From NCBI GenBank assembly GCA_026874595.1, contig CM049306.1, forward strand, positions 41,354,019-41,418,018: DNA of 64,000 bases, written 5' to 3'. The position numbers and the translations under genes are program-made. Below, one piece after another: positions 23,107 to 35,795 of this stretch. Source of the stretch: Sipunculus nudus (Eukaryota; Annelida; Sipuncula; Golfingiida; Sipunculidae). Position 1 is the stretch's first letter. Each line of letters begins with the position of its first letter. The notes beneath the pieces are model-generated. The model made no database searches and was not told the DNA's origin. It worked only from the letters and a program-made list of their open reading frames with translations.

Positions 23107-26100
23107 ATATTGCGGCTCTTGGAGGTTCATGTAGCAGCTGATATAGCGGCTCATCATATAGCGGCTCTTGGCGATTCTTATGGCGGCTCTTGGCTCCATG
23201 TGACCGCTTTTATGGCGGCTCTTCGCGGTTCATTTGGCAGCACTTGGCGGTTTATATGGCAGTTCTTGGCGGCTCTTAGCGGTTCATATTGCAACTCTTA
23301 TGGTGGCACTTGTGGTTCATATGGCGGCTCTTGGCGGTTCATTCGCCAGCTGTTAGCGGCTAATCATATGGCGGCTCATTTGCGGTTCTTATGGTAGCTC
23401 TCGGTGGTTCATTTGGCAACTCTTGGCGGTTCATATGGTAGTTCTTCGCGGCTGATCAAATAGCGGCTCTTAATGGCGGTTCATGTTAGCTGTTAGCGGC
23501 TCATCATACGGCGGCTCTTTGCGGTTCATTTTGCGACTCTTGGCGGCTCTTGGCGGTTCATTAGGCGGCTCTTATGGGGGCTCTTGGCGGTTCAATTGGC
23601 GGCTCTTGGTGGTTCATATGGCCGCGCTTTGAGGTTCATTTGGCAGCTGTTAGAGGCTAATCATACGGCGGCTCTTGGCGGTTAATATGGCGGCTCTTGG
23701 CGGTTCACGTGGGAGCTGTTAGCGGCTGATCAAATGGCGGCTCTTGGCGATTCATATGGTGGCTCTTAGCGGCTCACCATATGGCGGCTCTTGGCGGTTC
23801 ACATGGCGGCTTTTAGCGGTTCATGTGGCAGGTTTTATGGCGGCTCTTGGCGGTTCATATGGCAGCTCTTTGCGGTTCATATGGCGGCTCTTGGTGGTTC
23901 ACATGGGAGCTTTTAGCGGCTGATCATATGGCGCTCTTGGCGGTTCATGTCGGACCTCTAGACGGCTCATATGGCGGCTCTTGGCGGTTTATCATTCGGC
24001 CGCTTTTAGTGGTTCATATGGCAGCTGTCAGAGGCTTATCAAATGGCCGCTCTTAGCGGTTCATATGGCGGCTCTTGACGGTTCATATGGCGGCCCCTGG
24101 CGGTTCATATGGCGGATCTTGGCGGTTCATATGGCAGTTCATATGGCGGTTCATATGGCAGTTCTTGGAGGCTCATCATATGACGGCTCCTAGCGGTTCA
24201 TGTGGAAGCTCTTATGGCAGCTCTTGGCAGTTCATTTGGTGGCTCTTGGCGGTTCATATGGCGGCTCTTGGCGGTTCATTTGGCAGCTCTTGGCGGTTCA
24301 TATGGCAGTTCTTGGCTTCTCGACATATGGCGATTCTTGCCGGTTCATACGGCAACTGTTAAAGGCTATTCTTATGGCGGCTCTTGGCGGTTCATCATAT
24401 GGCTGCTATTGGGGTTCATATATATGGCGGTTCATGGCGGTTCATGTGGAAGCTGTTACCGGCTGATCAAATGGCGGCTTCTGGCGGTTCATGTGGTAGC
24501 TCTTATGTCGGTTCTTTGCAGTTCATTTGGCGGCTCTTTGCAGTTCATATGGCGGCTCCTATCGGTTCATGGAGCAGCTCATATAGCGGTTTTTGGCGGT
24601 TCATTTGGCATCTCTTGGGGGTTCATATGGCAGTTCTTGGCTGCTCGTCATATGGCGGTTCTTGCCGGTTCACACAGCAACTGTTAAAGGCAATTCTTAT
24701 GGCGGCTCTTGGCGGTTCATCATATGGCTGCTATTGGGGTTCATATGGCGGTTCATGGCGGTTCATGTGGAAGCTGTTACCGGCTGATCAAATGGCGGCT
24801 TCTGGCGGTTCATGTGGTAGCTCTTATGTCGGTTCTTTGCAGTTCATTTGGCGGCTCTTTGCAGTTCATATGGCGGCTCCTATCGGTTCATGGAGCAGCT
24901 CATATAGCGGTTTTTGGCGGTTCATTTGGCATCTCTTGGGGGTTCATATGGCAGTTCTTGGCTGCTCGTCATATGGCGGTTCTTGCCGGTTCACACAGCA
25001 ACTGTTAAAGGCTATTCATATGGCGGCTCTTGGCGGTTCATCATATGCATGGCGACTCTTTGTGGTTCATCATATTGGCAGTTCATGGCGGCTCGTCATA
25101 TGGCGGCTCCTCGCGCTTTATGTGGTAGCTCTTATAGCGGCTCTTGGCATTTCATGTGGCGGCTCTTGGTGGTTCATATGGCAGTTCCTGGCGGCTCATC
25201 ATATGGCGGCTCCTAGCGGTTTATTAGGTAGCTCTTATAGCAGCTCTTGGCAGTTCATTTGACGACTCTTGGTTGTTCATATTGCAGTTCTTGGTGGCTG
25301 AACATAAAGCGGCTCTTGGCATTTCATGTGGCGGCTCTTGGTGGTTCATATGGCAGTTCCTGGCGGCTCATCAAATGGCGGCTCCTAGCGGTTTATTAGG
25401 TAGCTCTTATAGCAGCTCTTGGCAGTTCATTTGACGACTCTTGGTTGTTCATATTGCAGTTCTTGGTGGCTGAACATAAAGCGGCTCTTTGTGGTTCTAA
25501 TGCCGGTTTTTGGCTGGTCTAATGGCGACTCTTGGCAGTTCATATAGCGGCTCCTATCGGATCAAGGAGCAGCTCTTATAGCGTTTTTTTTTTTTTTGCG
25601 ATTCATTTGGCGGCTCTTGCCTGTTCATATGGCGGCTCTTGGCGGTTCATATGGCAGTTCTTGGCGGCTCATCATATTGCGGCTCTTTGCGGTTCTTATG
25701 CCGGCTTTTGGCGGGTCTAATTGCGGCTCTTGGCGGTTCATATGGCAGCTCCTAGCGGTTCATGTGGCAGCTTTTCTGGCGGCTCCTGGCGGTTCATTTG
25801 GTGGCTCTTGGCGCGGCTCTAAGCGGCCCATCTGAGCAGCTCTTGGCGGTTCATATAGCGGCTCTTAGTGGCTCATCATTTGGCAGCTCTTATGGCGGCT
25901 TATCATATGGCGGCTCTTATCGGCTCATCATATTGCGGCTCTTGGCGGTTCATTTGGCAGCTTTTGGCGGTTCATATCGCAGTTCTTCACGGCTCATCAA
26001 ATGGCGGATCTTTGCGGTTCATTTGTCAGGTGTGAGCGGCTCATCATACGGCGGATCTTAGCGGTTCATTTGGCGACTCTTGGCGGTTCATTTGGCAGCT

Positions 26101-28494
26101 GTTAGAGGCTAATCATATGGCGGCTCTTGGCGGTTCTTAGCGGTTCGTGTGGCAACTCTTATGGCGGCTCTTGGCGGTTCATTTGGCGGCTCTTGGCGGA
26201 TCATTTGGCATCTGTTAGAGGCTAATCATATGGCGGCTCTTGGCGGTTCATATATGGCAGTTCTTCTCGGTTCATATGGCAGTTCTTGGCGGCTCATCAT
26301 ATAGCGGCTCTTTGTGGTTCTAATGCCGCCTTTTGGCTGGTCTAATGGCGACTCTTGGCAGTTCATATGGCGGCTCCTATCGGTTCATGTGGTAGCTCCT
26401 ATGGTGGCTCTTGGCAGTTCATTTCGCGGCTCTTTGCGGTTCATATGGCGGCTCTAGGCGGTTCAAATGGCAGTTCTTGGCGGCTTATATGGCAGGTCTT
26501 GGCGGCTCATCATAAAGCGGCTTTTTGTGGTTCTAATGCCGGCTTTTAGCTGGTCTAATGGCGACTCTTTGCAGTTCATATGGCGGCTCCTATCGGTTCA
26601 TGGAGCAGCTCTTATAGCGGTTTTTTGTGGTTCATTTGGCAGCTCTTGGCGGTTCATATGGCAGTTCTTGGCTGCTCGTCATTTGGCGGTTCTTGCCTGT
26701 TCATACGGTAACTGTTAGCGGCTTTTCATATGGCGGCTCTCGGCAGTTCATCATATGGCTGCTCTTTGGGTTCATATGGCGGTTCATGGCGGTTCACGTG
26801 GGAGCTGTTAGCGGCTGATCATATGGCGGGTCCTAGCGGTTCATTTGGTAGCTCTTATTGCGGCTCTATGCAGTTCATTTGGCGGCTCTTCGCAGGTCAT
26901 ATGGCAGCTCCTATCAGTTCATGGAGCAGCTCTTATAGCGGTTTTTGGCGGTTCATTTTGCAGCTCTTGGTGGTTTATATGGCAGTTCTTGGCTGCTCGT
27001 CATATGGCGGTTCTTTCCGGTTCATACGGCAACTGTTAGCGACTATTCATATGGCGGCTCTTAGTGGTTCATATGACGGCTCTTTGAGGTTTATTTTGCA
27101 GCTCTGTACGGTTCATATCGCAGTTCTTCACGGCTCATCAAATGGCGGATGTTTGCGGTTCATTTGTCAGGTGTAAGCGGCTCATCATACGGCGGATCTT
27201 GGCGGTTCATTTGGCGACTCTTGGCGGTTCATTTGGCAGCTGTTAGAGGCTAATCATATGGCGGCTCTTGGCAGTTCTTAGCGGTTCGTGTGGCAACTCT
27301 TATGGCGGCTCTTGGCGGTTCATTTGGCGGTTCTTGGCGGTTCATATGGCGGCTCTTGGCGGTTCATATATGGCAGTTCTTCGCAGTTCATATGGCAGTT
27401 CTTGGCGGCTCATATGGCAGTTCTTGGCAGCTCATCATATAGCGGCTCTTTGTGGTTCTAATGCCGCCTTTTGGCTGGTCTAATGGCGACTCTTGGCAGT
27501 TCATATGGCGGCTCCTATCGGTTCATGTGGTAGCTCCTATGGCGGCTCTTGGCATTTCTTTTCGCGGCTCTTGGCGGTTCATATGGCGTCTCTTGTCGGT
27601 TCAAATGGCAGTTCTTGGCGGCTTATATGGCAGTTCATGGCGGCTCATCATAAAGCGGCTTTTTGTGGTTCTAATGCCGGCTTTTAGCTGGTCTAATGGC
27701 AACTCTAGGCAGTTCATATGGCTGCTCCTATCGGTTCATGGAGCAGCTCTTATAGCGGTTTTTTGTGGTTCAATTGGCAGCTCTTGGCGGTTCATATGGC
27801 AGTTCTTGGCTGCTCGTCATATGGCGGTTCTTGCCGGTTCATACGGTAACTGTTAGCGGCTTTTCATATGCCGGCTCTTGGCAGTTCATCATATGGCTGC
27901 TCTTTGGGTTCATATGGCGGTTCATGGCGGTTCACGTGGGAGCTGTTAGCGGCTGATCATATGGCGGGTCCTAGCGGTTCATTTGGTAGCTCTTATGGCG
28001 GCTCTATGCAGTTCATTTGGCGGCTCTTCGCAGGTCATATGGCAGCTCCTATCAGTTCATGGAGCAGCTCTTATAGCGGTTTTTGGCGGTTCATTTTGCA
28101 GCTCTTGGTGGTTTATATGGCAGTTCTTGGCTGCTCGTCATATGGCGGTTCTTGCCGGTTCATACGGCAACTGTTAGCGACTATTCATATGGCGGCTCTT
28201 AGTGGTCCATATGACGGCTCTTTGAGGTTCATTTTGCAGCTCTGTACGGTTCATATGGCAGCTCTTTGCGGGTCCTGTTGCAGCTCTTATAGGCTCATCA
28301 TTTGGCGGCTCTTGGCGTTTAGTATGGCGGCTCTTGGCGGTTCATATAGCGGCTCTCAGCGGTTCATGCTGTAGCTCTTATGGCAGCTCTTGGTGGTTCC
28401 TGTGGCGCTTCATATGGCTGCTCTTGGCTCATATATATTTATACATGTGGCGGCTTGGGCGCTTCATCTTGCGGGCCTTGGCGGTTCATATGTA
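23107..28494 (+). repeat. 5.4-kb minisatellite of a 22-bp unit with higher-order structure
   Basis: The consensus unit TTCATATGGCGGCTCTTGGC+GG is 22 bp and splits into two related 11-bp halves, TGGCGGCTCTT and GGCGGTTCATA. About 240 variant units are present. Higher-order periods are visible from rare variants: GGAGCAGCT marks 24571/24892, 26602/26923 and 27740/28061 (321 bp apart in each pair, 1138 bp between the last two pairs), and AGCGGCTCTTGGCAT marks 25136/25308 (172 bp). The unit has no stop codon on the + strand in any phase, and 22 is not a multiple of three, so every frame reads a 22-aa repeat such as SYGGSWRFIWRLLAVHMAAL. The resulting ORFs (up to 292 codons) are expected from composition, and no splice or promoter context supports translation. 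Confidence 0.95.
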
Positions 28495-30515
28495 TGTAAC
28501 GGTTTTTACAATACAAGCACCTAATAAACATTTTTTTATACCCTAGATTATCACTCACCGTAGACTCTTTTATTATTAAACTAATAACACGGGTCTACCG
28601 CTAGGCATAATTGGTTGCAAACCAGTTTCCCTCATAGGGACCGGTTTTCCTTGTCATGGACTGCCGTTATGAGCAGGTGCAAAAAGCGGAAAATTGTGGT
28701 CACAGCGAATGCTCAGGACGAATAGTCCAGGAGATTCAGACCAGTGCTAACTCTCCATGTATGCAAGACGTCCACTGTTATTCTTTTATATGCCCTGATA
28801 GAATTGTTCACAATATTTTTCAAAGTCATAATTTGACGACCAAAGGTTAATTTATTATTTAAGAAGTAGCCTTTACAATTCTAAGAAATAAGATTATACA
28901 CTGTATAATCATGTTCGGTAAAACTTCATAAAACATATTTTAACTGAAGAAATTATTGTTGGGATTACTGTAGGAATTCCAAGACTGGTAAACTGTCGAA
29001 AGAGTATTTAATGCATCGCCAGTTGTTTGTGTCACCAGAAAACTGTAACCTAGATATTTTATTGCACATTCAAGTAAGGATAGTATACCCAGATGATTGT
29101 TTCAATGATTTGTTGTGCATTAATATGTAGTCTCATGTATCGATGTTAGCGTGGGAACTTAGTTAAGAGAACCCAGGTGTCTTATTTGATGTTGGTTTCA
29201 ATACAGTTATAATTCCGTTCGAATCGGTTCATGCCGGTTTTAATCTAAACGGTTCTTGTAGAGTAGCATTTTTACTGTAAATTTTCCCATGCTTCGGTAT
29301 CTGGAGCCGTGTCTACGTTTTACTATTTTACTATTCATATAATGAATGAAAATCAGGATGCTTGAAGTAAGCAGGCGTATATAAGCTGTAGACGTTAAAG
29401 AAAATGACACTAACTCCTAGGTCAGCCCCGTCGATGGTGCAGTCTGACTGTATGTCATCGGTTTCGAGGAGGGTTCTAAATTGTCTGATTAGCAAAGGGA
29501 CGATTTCCCTGTGTAAAAAACGTCAGTGCCTGCGTGGCTGCCAACGTAGATCTCTCTAACGGACTTGAGAGTGAAGAAATGTTTACAGAATGACTTGTAA
29601 ACCGTCGATGTGTTTCTGCCGTGGTGAAGCCCAAGCGAACAGACCAGGTCTGATCGTGTGTTGTACCGAATATTGTCAAGTGTGGTGGCATATTCAGGTA
29701 CAAAGTGCTGGATATATCCAGGATTTTACTGCAGTGATAGACATTGCCCTAGTAATGTTACCGAGCAGGCTGTGAGCCTATCTGTCAGTGATCCAGGATT
29801 TTCACCATATTAAATGGTGAGCGTATACTTCAGGGGAAAACTTTAAGTCAACCTAGTTTTGTTTAGCATCGAGAAGCGCTAGTGAACAGTGCCTGTGTCT
29901 AGGGGTATGCATTCGAATGTCACGTGCGCGACGGTCATGTGACCAGTAGCCGTGTTGTCAAAGTGAACTTTGTGTGTAGTGTACATTCAGGATTAAACGG
30001 GACTCAGTGATTTTGTGTGATCATATGGACGCTAAGGGATCTTCATAACGTGTGTGGAACGCCTCTCCAGAGAAGTGTTAGTTTACATTCAATATACTTT
30101 TATTGTTTTGTTACTCACTTCTTTTTCATCTTTTTGGGTGAATGAGTGAGTATCAGCCGGTTTGGTTTACCGTGTAAAAGAACCTGGAGCATCCATTCCT
30201 TTGGGGGTGTGACAGTTAGTGCCTTTAGTGCACATTATATAATTAAACCTTATTACCACGTACAATTTTGTTGAATTATTGGTCTTTATAATGAGACTAG
30301 AGACGACTCTTCATGTAGACAGTACGTCTACTGTTATTTTATTATGTTCAGTTGTAGAGACAACTAAACTGTGAATACTGCACCACACCTCACCTGCATG
30401 ATGTATGATTAAACGTCTTTAAAACAACCTGGTTTTCGCTGGTTTGTTCAACTCTTCACGAATCAAACAAAAAGTGAACCTGAGTGAACACGTACCGAGG
30501 GACCACTGTTATACA
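28495..30515. other. About 2-kb non-repetitive interruption between minisatellite patches
   Basis: Single-copy-looking sequence lies between the main 22-bp array and stray units at 30521-30557. Its edges read TATGTAACGGT (28490) and, reversed from the right, TATGTATAACAGT, a weak inverted similarity. GTGTGACAGTTAGTGCC at 30205 and ACTGTTATACA near 30507 could bound a 300-bp LTR-like segment, but no second LTR, primer-binding site or pol ORF was found. An insertion into the satellite is possible but unproven. Confidence 0.35.
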
Positions 30516-30520
30516 TAATT

Positions 30521-30928
30521 GGCAGTTCTTGGCGGCCCATCACATGGCAGCTCTTGCCAACTTTGCAGACTTCCAAACAATATATAATTCTAGGAATGTA
30601 TACACAATGTTGGTCATGAGTACATCTAGATATATCACTGTACATTTTCCGTTGCAACTAGTTAAAGATAGGAATAGATCTATCCTTTTAAGATTTTGAG
30701 ATTTGTGATTAGTAATCGTGCATTTCTAACAAATAATTTCAAAATTAAACTGATCATTATAATTCACACTTTTTCACTAATTATAAAAAATATCATTGAT
30801 TATTGAAGTTCTAAAGATCCAGACAGACAAGTGACTTGTCACCTGATGAAGGAGCCTGTGAGCTCCGCAAGCTCGTGCAACCTAAAAAATTAGTCGAAAC
30901 TAAGGCGTCACCTCTCATTTATACTTAA

Positions 30929-30974
<46 letters not shown>

Positions 30975-31620
30975 GGAAGTGAACCGGACACTAACACCAC
31001 TCGACCCCATTCCCCAACGGTAGTTATGTCGGGGGGGGGGGGGGCTTTTATCGATCCTCTTTATAATTTAGGTAGGGGGACCTGTTAACTGGGGGGGGGG
31101 GGCTTTTGTTTAAGGGTGCTTTTGACTGGAGGGATTTTGTCCAGAAGAGCTTTGGACGGTTCTTGGCGGTTCATATGGCTGTTCATATGACGGTCCTCGG
31201 TGGCTTCTCATGTTGCGGGCCTTCATTTGGCGGCTCCTACCTGGCGGTCACATTGCGACTCTCGATTTGCGGTTCAGATGGCGGCTATTAATTGAAGGTT
31301 CATATAGCGACCTAGCCGTGAAAACCCGACTTAGTAGGAAATGATAATTAGGCTGGTAATCTGGTCATAATGTCAGATGGTCGATTTGGCGCTAATAGCG
31401 GCCTTCAGTGGCGGTTCACATGGCGGTTCTTGGCGGTTAACATATATAGTGGCATTTGGTGGTGCATATGAGGGTTCTTGTAGGGTCATTTGGCGGTTCT
31501 TGGTGGATCTAGGCAGCTTACATGATGGCTCTTCCGTAGCCATTTTGTATATAAGGGCAGTTCTTGGTATCTGGTGGCTCTTTTTAAGGCCTGTTACCGG
31601 CCTTTATGTGGTTCGTGATG
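30521..31620 (+). repeat. Second, degraded patch of the 22-bp minisatellite
   Basis: Scattered units recur: GGCAGTTCTTGGCGGCCCAT at 30521, GGTTCTTGGCGGTTCATATG at about 31156, and decayed copies to about 31530. They are separated by an (AT)n tract (30931-30973) and two G runs (31031-31043 and 31091-31102). Divergence is much higher than in the main array, so this looks like an older or edge portion. Confidence 0.75.
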
Positions 31621-32013
31621 GCCCATTTATAACCCGTTCGATGCTTATGTACGGTCCGTATGATAAATGCCGGTCTCTAGCTCCTATCGAAGAGAGATCA
31701 GTTATCAATGCAAACAACAACTACCATCATGTGAAAAACGACAGAGCCCTCTTGACTATGTGAATTTTTCCGACCTCATGGATGCAACCAAAGAATTAAG
31801 GAAATTTATTTCCAGAAAATGTACCACTTTTCATTAAATTAGGATAGGCCTATTTCGGCCGATTAGCATTTATACCTAGTTAGTGCACAAGATGCATTTT
31901 TATATCCAAGTCTGCATTTGATTGGATCTGTCGATATAACAGCAAAGATCAAATATAGGAATACAATTATAATACCTTTTAAAATGTGAAGTACCAAAAT
32001 TAATAAATTCGTT

Positions 32014-32562
32014 TTATAGTTTGCCGGTGTTGGGCAGCAAATACTGGTCTCTCCCGACAGACGCCAGGGAGCGACCCACTCCTGTTAACAAAACGTTATT
32101 TTCTACTGTTTTCAGGGTTAGTGTTTGATTCACGAAGGAACCAGAAGGAACTGATTGTATAGGGTCAAACATACTAGTGATACATGATTTGAAACATTTT
32201 GCCCGCCTAAAAATCCTCTCCGAGACCCTAAATTTGAGCCACATGTAGATCCCATGCAGTGTAGGCCTACATCTATTAATAAATGATAAATTCGGCAAAC
32301 TTATACAAATCGAAATGTCAATATATTGGTGTTTTTTATACAGAGCCTTTAAAATTGAAGTTGTTGTTGAAGGTGGGATCGAATCAAAAATCGTATAAGC
32401 AAGACAATTAACTGTAACAGTAAATCTGTTAACAGTTTTATCTATCAGAAATTTTAATTTTGCTATGAATTTTACGCAAACCCTACTGTTTTGTCCCAAT
32501 TCGGGAGAATCAAACTGCCATTCATACTCATTCATAGGCCTATGGTCGATCTTTGAAGTCAA
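32014..32562 (-). CDS. Unrecognised 182-codon open reading frame (hypothetical)
   Basis: This is the longest ORF in the window outside the minisatellite and the known exons. It runs from ATG to stop without interruption in AT-rich DNA where such length is uncommon by chance. The product is basic, with no signal peptide or membrane segment that I can see, and ends SLASVGRDQYLLPNTGKL. I recognise no domain. It lies in the opposite orientation to PANK and just upstream of the candidate promoter at 32746. It could be a single-exon gene, a fossil of a transposon ORF, or chance. Confidence 0.25.
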   Translation of the reverse strand: MTSKIDHRPMNEYEWQFDSPELGQNSRVCVKFIAKLKFLIDKTVNRFTVTVNCLAYTIFDSIPPSTTTSILKALYKKHQYIDISICISLPNLSFINRCRPTLHGIYMWLKFRVSERIFRRAKCFKSCITSMFDPIQSVPSGSFVNQTLTLKTVENNVLLTGVGRSLASVGRDQYLLPNTGKL

Positions 32563-32745
32563 AGGGTGATCGATGGATCATTTTAAGGTTTTGTCAATGT
32601 ACCTTACTCGACATGGTACTAGTTAGAAGACATTCCTGATGGATCAGTAGTTTGTTGCATTTTTAAATGACTTATTAAGTCATATTTTGGACTTAATTTA
32701 AAGTTTGGAAGCATATGTGTGAGTAACTATGGTTACTGCATGTAA

Positions 32746-32800
32746 TGACGTCACAGACCTGACAACGGTATAAAAGCCAGCTCCCGGACATGAAGCTTAA
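32746..32800 (+). promoter_or_regulatory. Candidate core promoter: CRE plus TATA box
   Basis: A perfect palindromic cAMP-response element TGACGTCA (32746-32753) lies 15 bp upstream of TATAAAAG (32769-32776), which would place a start site near 32800. An ATG follows at 32790. The + orientation of the TATA box points towards the PANK gene, whose first coding exon is 3 kb downstream. A link through a 5' untranslated exon is inference. Confidence 0.45.
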
Positions 32801-34567
32801 AAATGTTTTCAAAGCACATCTCCCTGCATGTTGTGGTGTTTAAATTGTCCCTTAATAGTTTCATTTTCACGACTGAAACTTTTGTGAGAGAAAATGCATT
32901 TAAAATGTTGATTTTTTTCTATAAAAGCTTAATTTAATCTTTAGAATAATAACAAAATTGTTAGCAGTACAGCCCATGTGAACACACACATGGTACGACT
33001 TAAGTGCATCTAGTGCCGCGTTAGGCCACCAATGGTGTGATCAAACAGACAAATATGTGTATGAGCCTATATATATATGAGGTGATCAGTGCATGCATTC
33101 TGGATGGCTCGGCTGGAAATGAGAGCACGACTGACAGCGCCATCTGTTGGCTAAGTTAAACACCATTTATAAAATAATGGAGCAAATTGTTTTAATACGT
33201 GGAGTAAACAGACAAAATTCAATCAAAAATATTTGATTAAAATATTTAGATATATATACAAATAAGGTTATGTTGGTGGATTGAATGAATTAACATTTTG
33301 AACCATAAATAAAGATTATCATATTTTATTATTTGTAAAAATATTCTGGTACCTCATGTGTAAGCGTCCTTGACCTTCATGTGGTGTGACAGTAAGACCA
33401 TGTTGGGTAGAGACTGATGTTTGTTTGTTGAGTTAGTACGACTGCTAGTCACACCGTGACAGATTTAGCACTCGATCTACCCCCGACGACATCAAGATCA
33501 CAGGTTAGAATTAATCATTCATGATTATCTCACTGATATAGGCACTATGATAAGTGAAACTGATATCAAAGATTTAATATGTAGACAGTCGAGACTCAAG
33601 TCCAGATACAGGCCACAGCCTGTACAGCCTACAGGGTTGTCATAGGACCTGACGTTCAGTTTATATTAACGTCATTGAAACTTGTTGCACAGAATAGAAA
33701 GCAAGCTCGCTCAATCAATAATAACACTATTAACAGAAAAACATGTAAGATAACTGCCAATGTACACTAATTATGTTCACAAATGGTTAATGCTAATAAT
33801 GGATGTTTATTTCAATGGTTTTAGACAAAAAATGTTATTTACTTTACTTAAAGGGACCCAATCACCTATGAAGCATGTTGAGTTAACACAAAAAAATAGT
33901 TTCTTCGAATAATATTATAATATATTTTATATTATTAAATATTCGTTTGAAAATATAAATATCCTAGCATAAAATTCATTTATCTTAACTACATCTAAGC
34001 TTTTTAAAATTTATCATAAGATCAATTTCCAGATAGAATTAAATTTTTCCAAAAGACTTCAACATATGTTTTATTACTTTGATATATTAGTGGCATCATT
34101 ACACTGTCCCGACCAAAGTTCTTTAGAAATGGCATGATGATGATGTCAAAACAAAAAGGAAATTCTAATTCTATGAGTTATATATTTCTGCAAATTAAGT
34201 GTTTATTTATTGTTGCTTTATTTTATATTTCTCCTTTTTTTTACTTTTATTTATAGAAATTCACAGCTTATCACATCCCTGAATAAATTCTATTTTTCCA
34301 TGAAGCCTCCCCCAAATTACATTTTCCTGTAATCTAAACAGACATCTTTACTTTAATAGCTGAAATGGTGTTTTTATGGTATACTACTGGAAATTAAATG
34401 TGTTCATTTACCCTTGTCTCATAACTGCTGCAATTTCTTCAATGTAAAAAACAATCCATATAACCAACAAGTATAAAGTTTACAGTAGTGAATTTATTCA
34501 GTGATGGACACAGTATACAAATACAATTGCCATTAAATAATAAATAATCCCCTCATTCTAAATCTTC

Positions 34568-34586
34568 TCTCTCTCTCTCTCTCACC

Positions 34587-34672
<86 letters not shown>
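34568..34672. repeat. (TC)n(AT)n microsatellite
   Basis: A TC dinucleotide run is followed by ACCATAA and about 40 AT dinucleotides. From 32800 to 35790 nothing else beyond AT-rich sequence was recognised, apart from an inverted fragment at about 33850-33915 shared with 8570-8640. Confidence 0.9.
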
Positions 34673-34675
<3 letters not shown>

Positions 34676-35795
34676 CTTAAACTTCATATTTTTAAGATCA
34701 GGAAAAGATTACATGGGTTAAGCCAATTTTAAATTTGTCCAGGCCTGTATTTTCACTCCAACTACTGAATTTTTGCGGTTTTGAATTTTTCAAATGGAGA
34801 AAAATAATAATTTATTTGAGAAGAAAAAATTCTGAAATAATTCAGTATTTGAATTAATTGAGAATTTACACTATGTGTAGATACCTCAGAGATGGAATTA
34901 TTTTTCGTTTCCTTTATCTTACAGCCTGGAGCCCTATCGGCCACACAAATGCGGCTGGCTTGGGGAAAAAAAGCTGACTTTCATAGTAAGCTGAGTCTCG
35001 TGGCTGGACTAGGCTTGCAAAAAAAAAACTAACCTGAAAGCCTATTCATTTATGATGAAACAAAGTGCCTGTTTTATTTAAACAAGTTATCTATTTTACG
35101 TGTGACATATTGCATCTATCCTACATTTAACTAGTTTGTGATTAAATATTGGGTATAATTGATCCTTGTGGTTTCAAAAGTCAACACCTTCATACTTGGA
35201 GTAAGCATTACACAGTTTCTTTTAATGGACAAGAAACAAAAAAATAACAAAACCTGAATATTTGTTTTGGGTGTTTTTACTTGTAAAGAAATTTTTTTGT
35301 TTGTATAAATTTTTTCTCAAACCAAACTGAGCTGCAAATAGTCAGTAATGTGAAACATGAACTAAGTACACAGGCACCTGGTAGCCATACCATGCAACTT
35401 AATGAATCTAAGTTTTTTAAGTTTCCAACCAGTGTTTCTTCTTTCATGTTCCTTCTCCCAGAGCAGGCTTTTTTGTGCAAGATGAGAACTTAAACAGACA
35501 CTTGGACTCTGTTTCCTTGCACACAAAACCATTATGTTTTTAATGTACAAAGCAGATGAATTAGAGATAGTAAGGCCATGTGCTATGATGGTTTTGCTTG
35601 GAAACTTTTTTATAATCAGCCAAAATGAACTAATAGCGTGAGATAAAACACATAATCTTACAAATGTGCCTTTCATGTTACTGTTATTTATATATATTTG
35701 TAGAAAAAAATGGCGTGTTAGCAGTGTGAACACTTCTTGTGGGAGTGCATTGAATTCAGATATACCAATTGTTTGAAGACTCCCAGGGATATATC

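Noticed and set aside
23107-28494. A protein-coding gene or gene family made of many overlapping + strand ORFs of 60-292 codons
   Set aside because: The ORFs occur in all three frames because the 22-bp unit lacks stops. There are no conserved frame, splice sites or non-repeat domains.
23107-28494. CRISPR array
   Set aside because: Repeats are contiguous and variable with no unique spacers, no cas genes lie nearby, and the DNA is eukaryotic.
30205-30515. LTR of a retroelement (TGTGACAG...TTATACA)
   Set aside because: Only one copy, with no matching second LTR, primer-binding site or pol ORF.
32790-32843. Third PANK first exon starting at ATG 32790 (MKLKN...)
   Set aside because: The only in-phase donor is a weak GTGTTT and the ATG would lie at or before the predicted transcription start, so it is not annotated.
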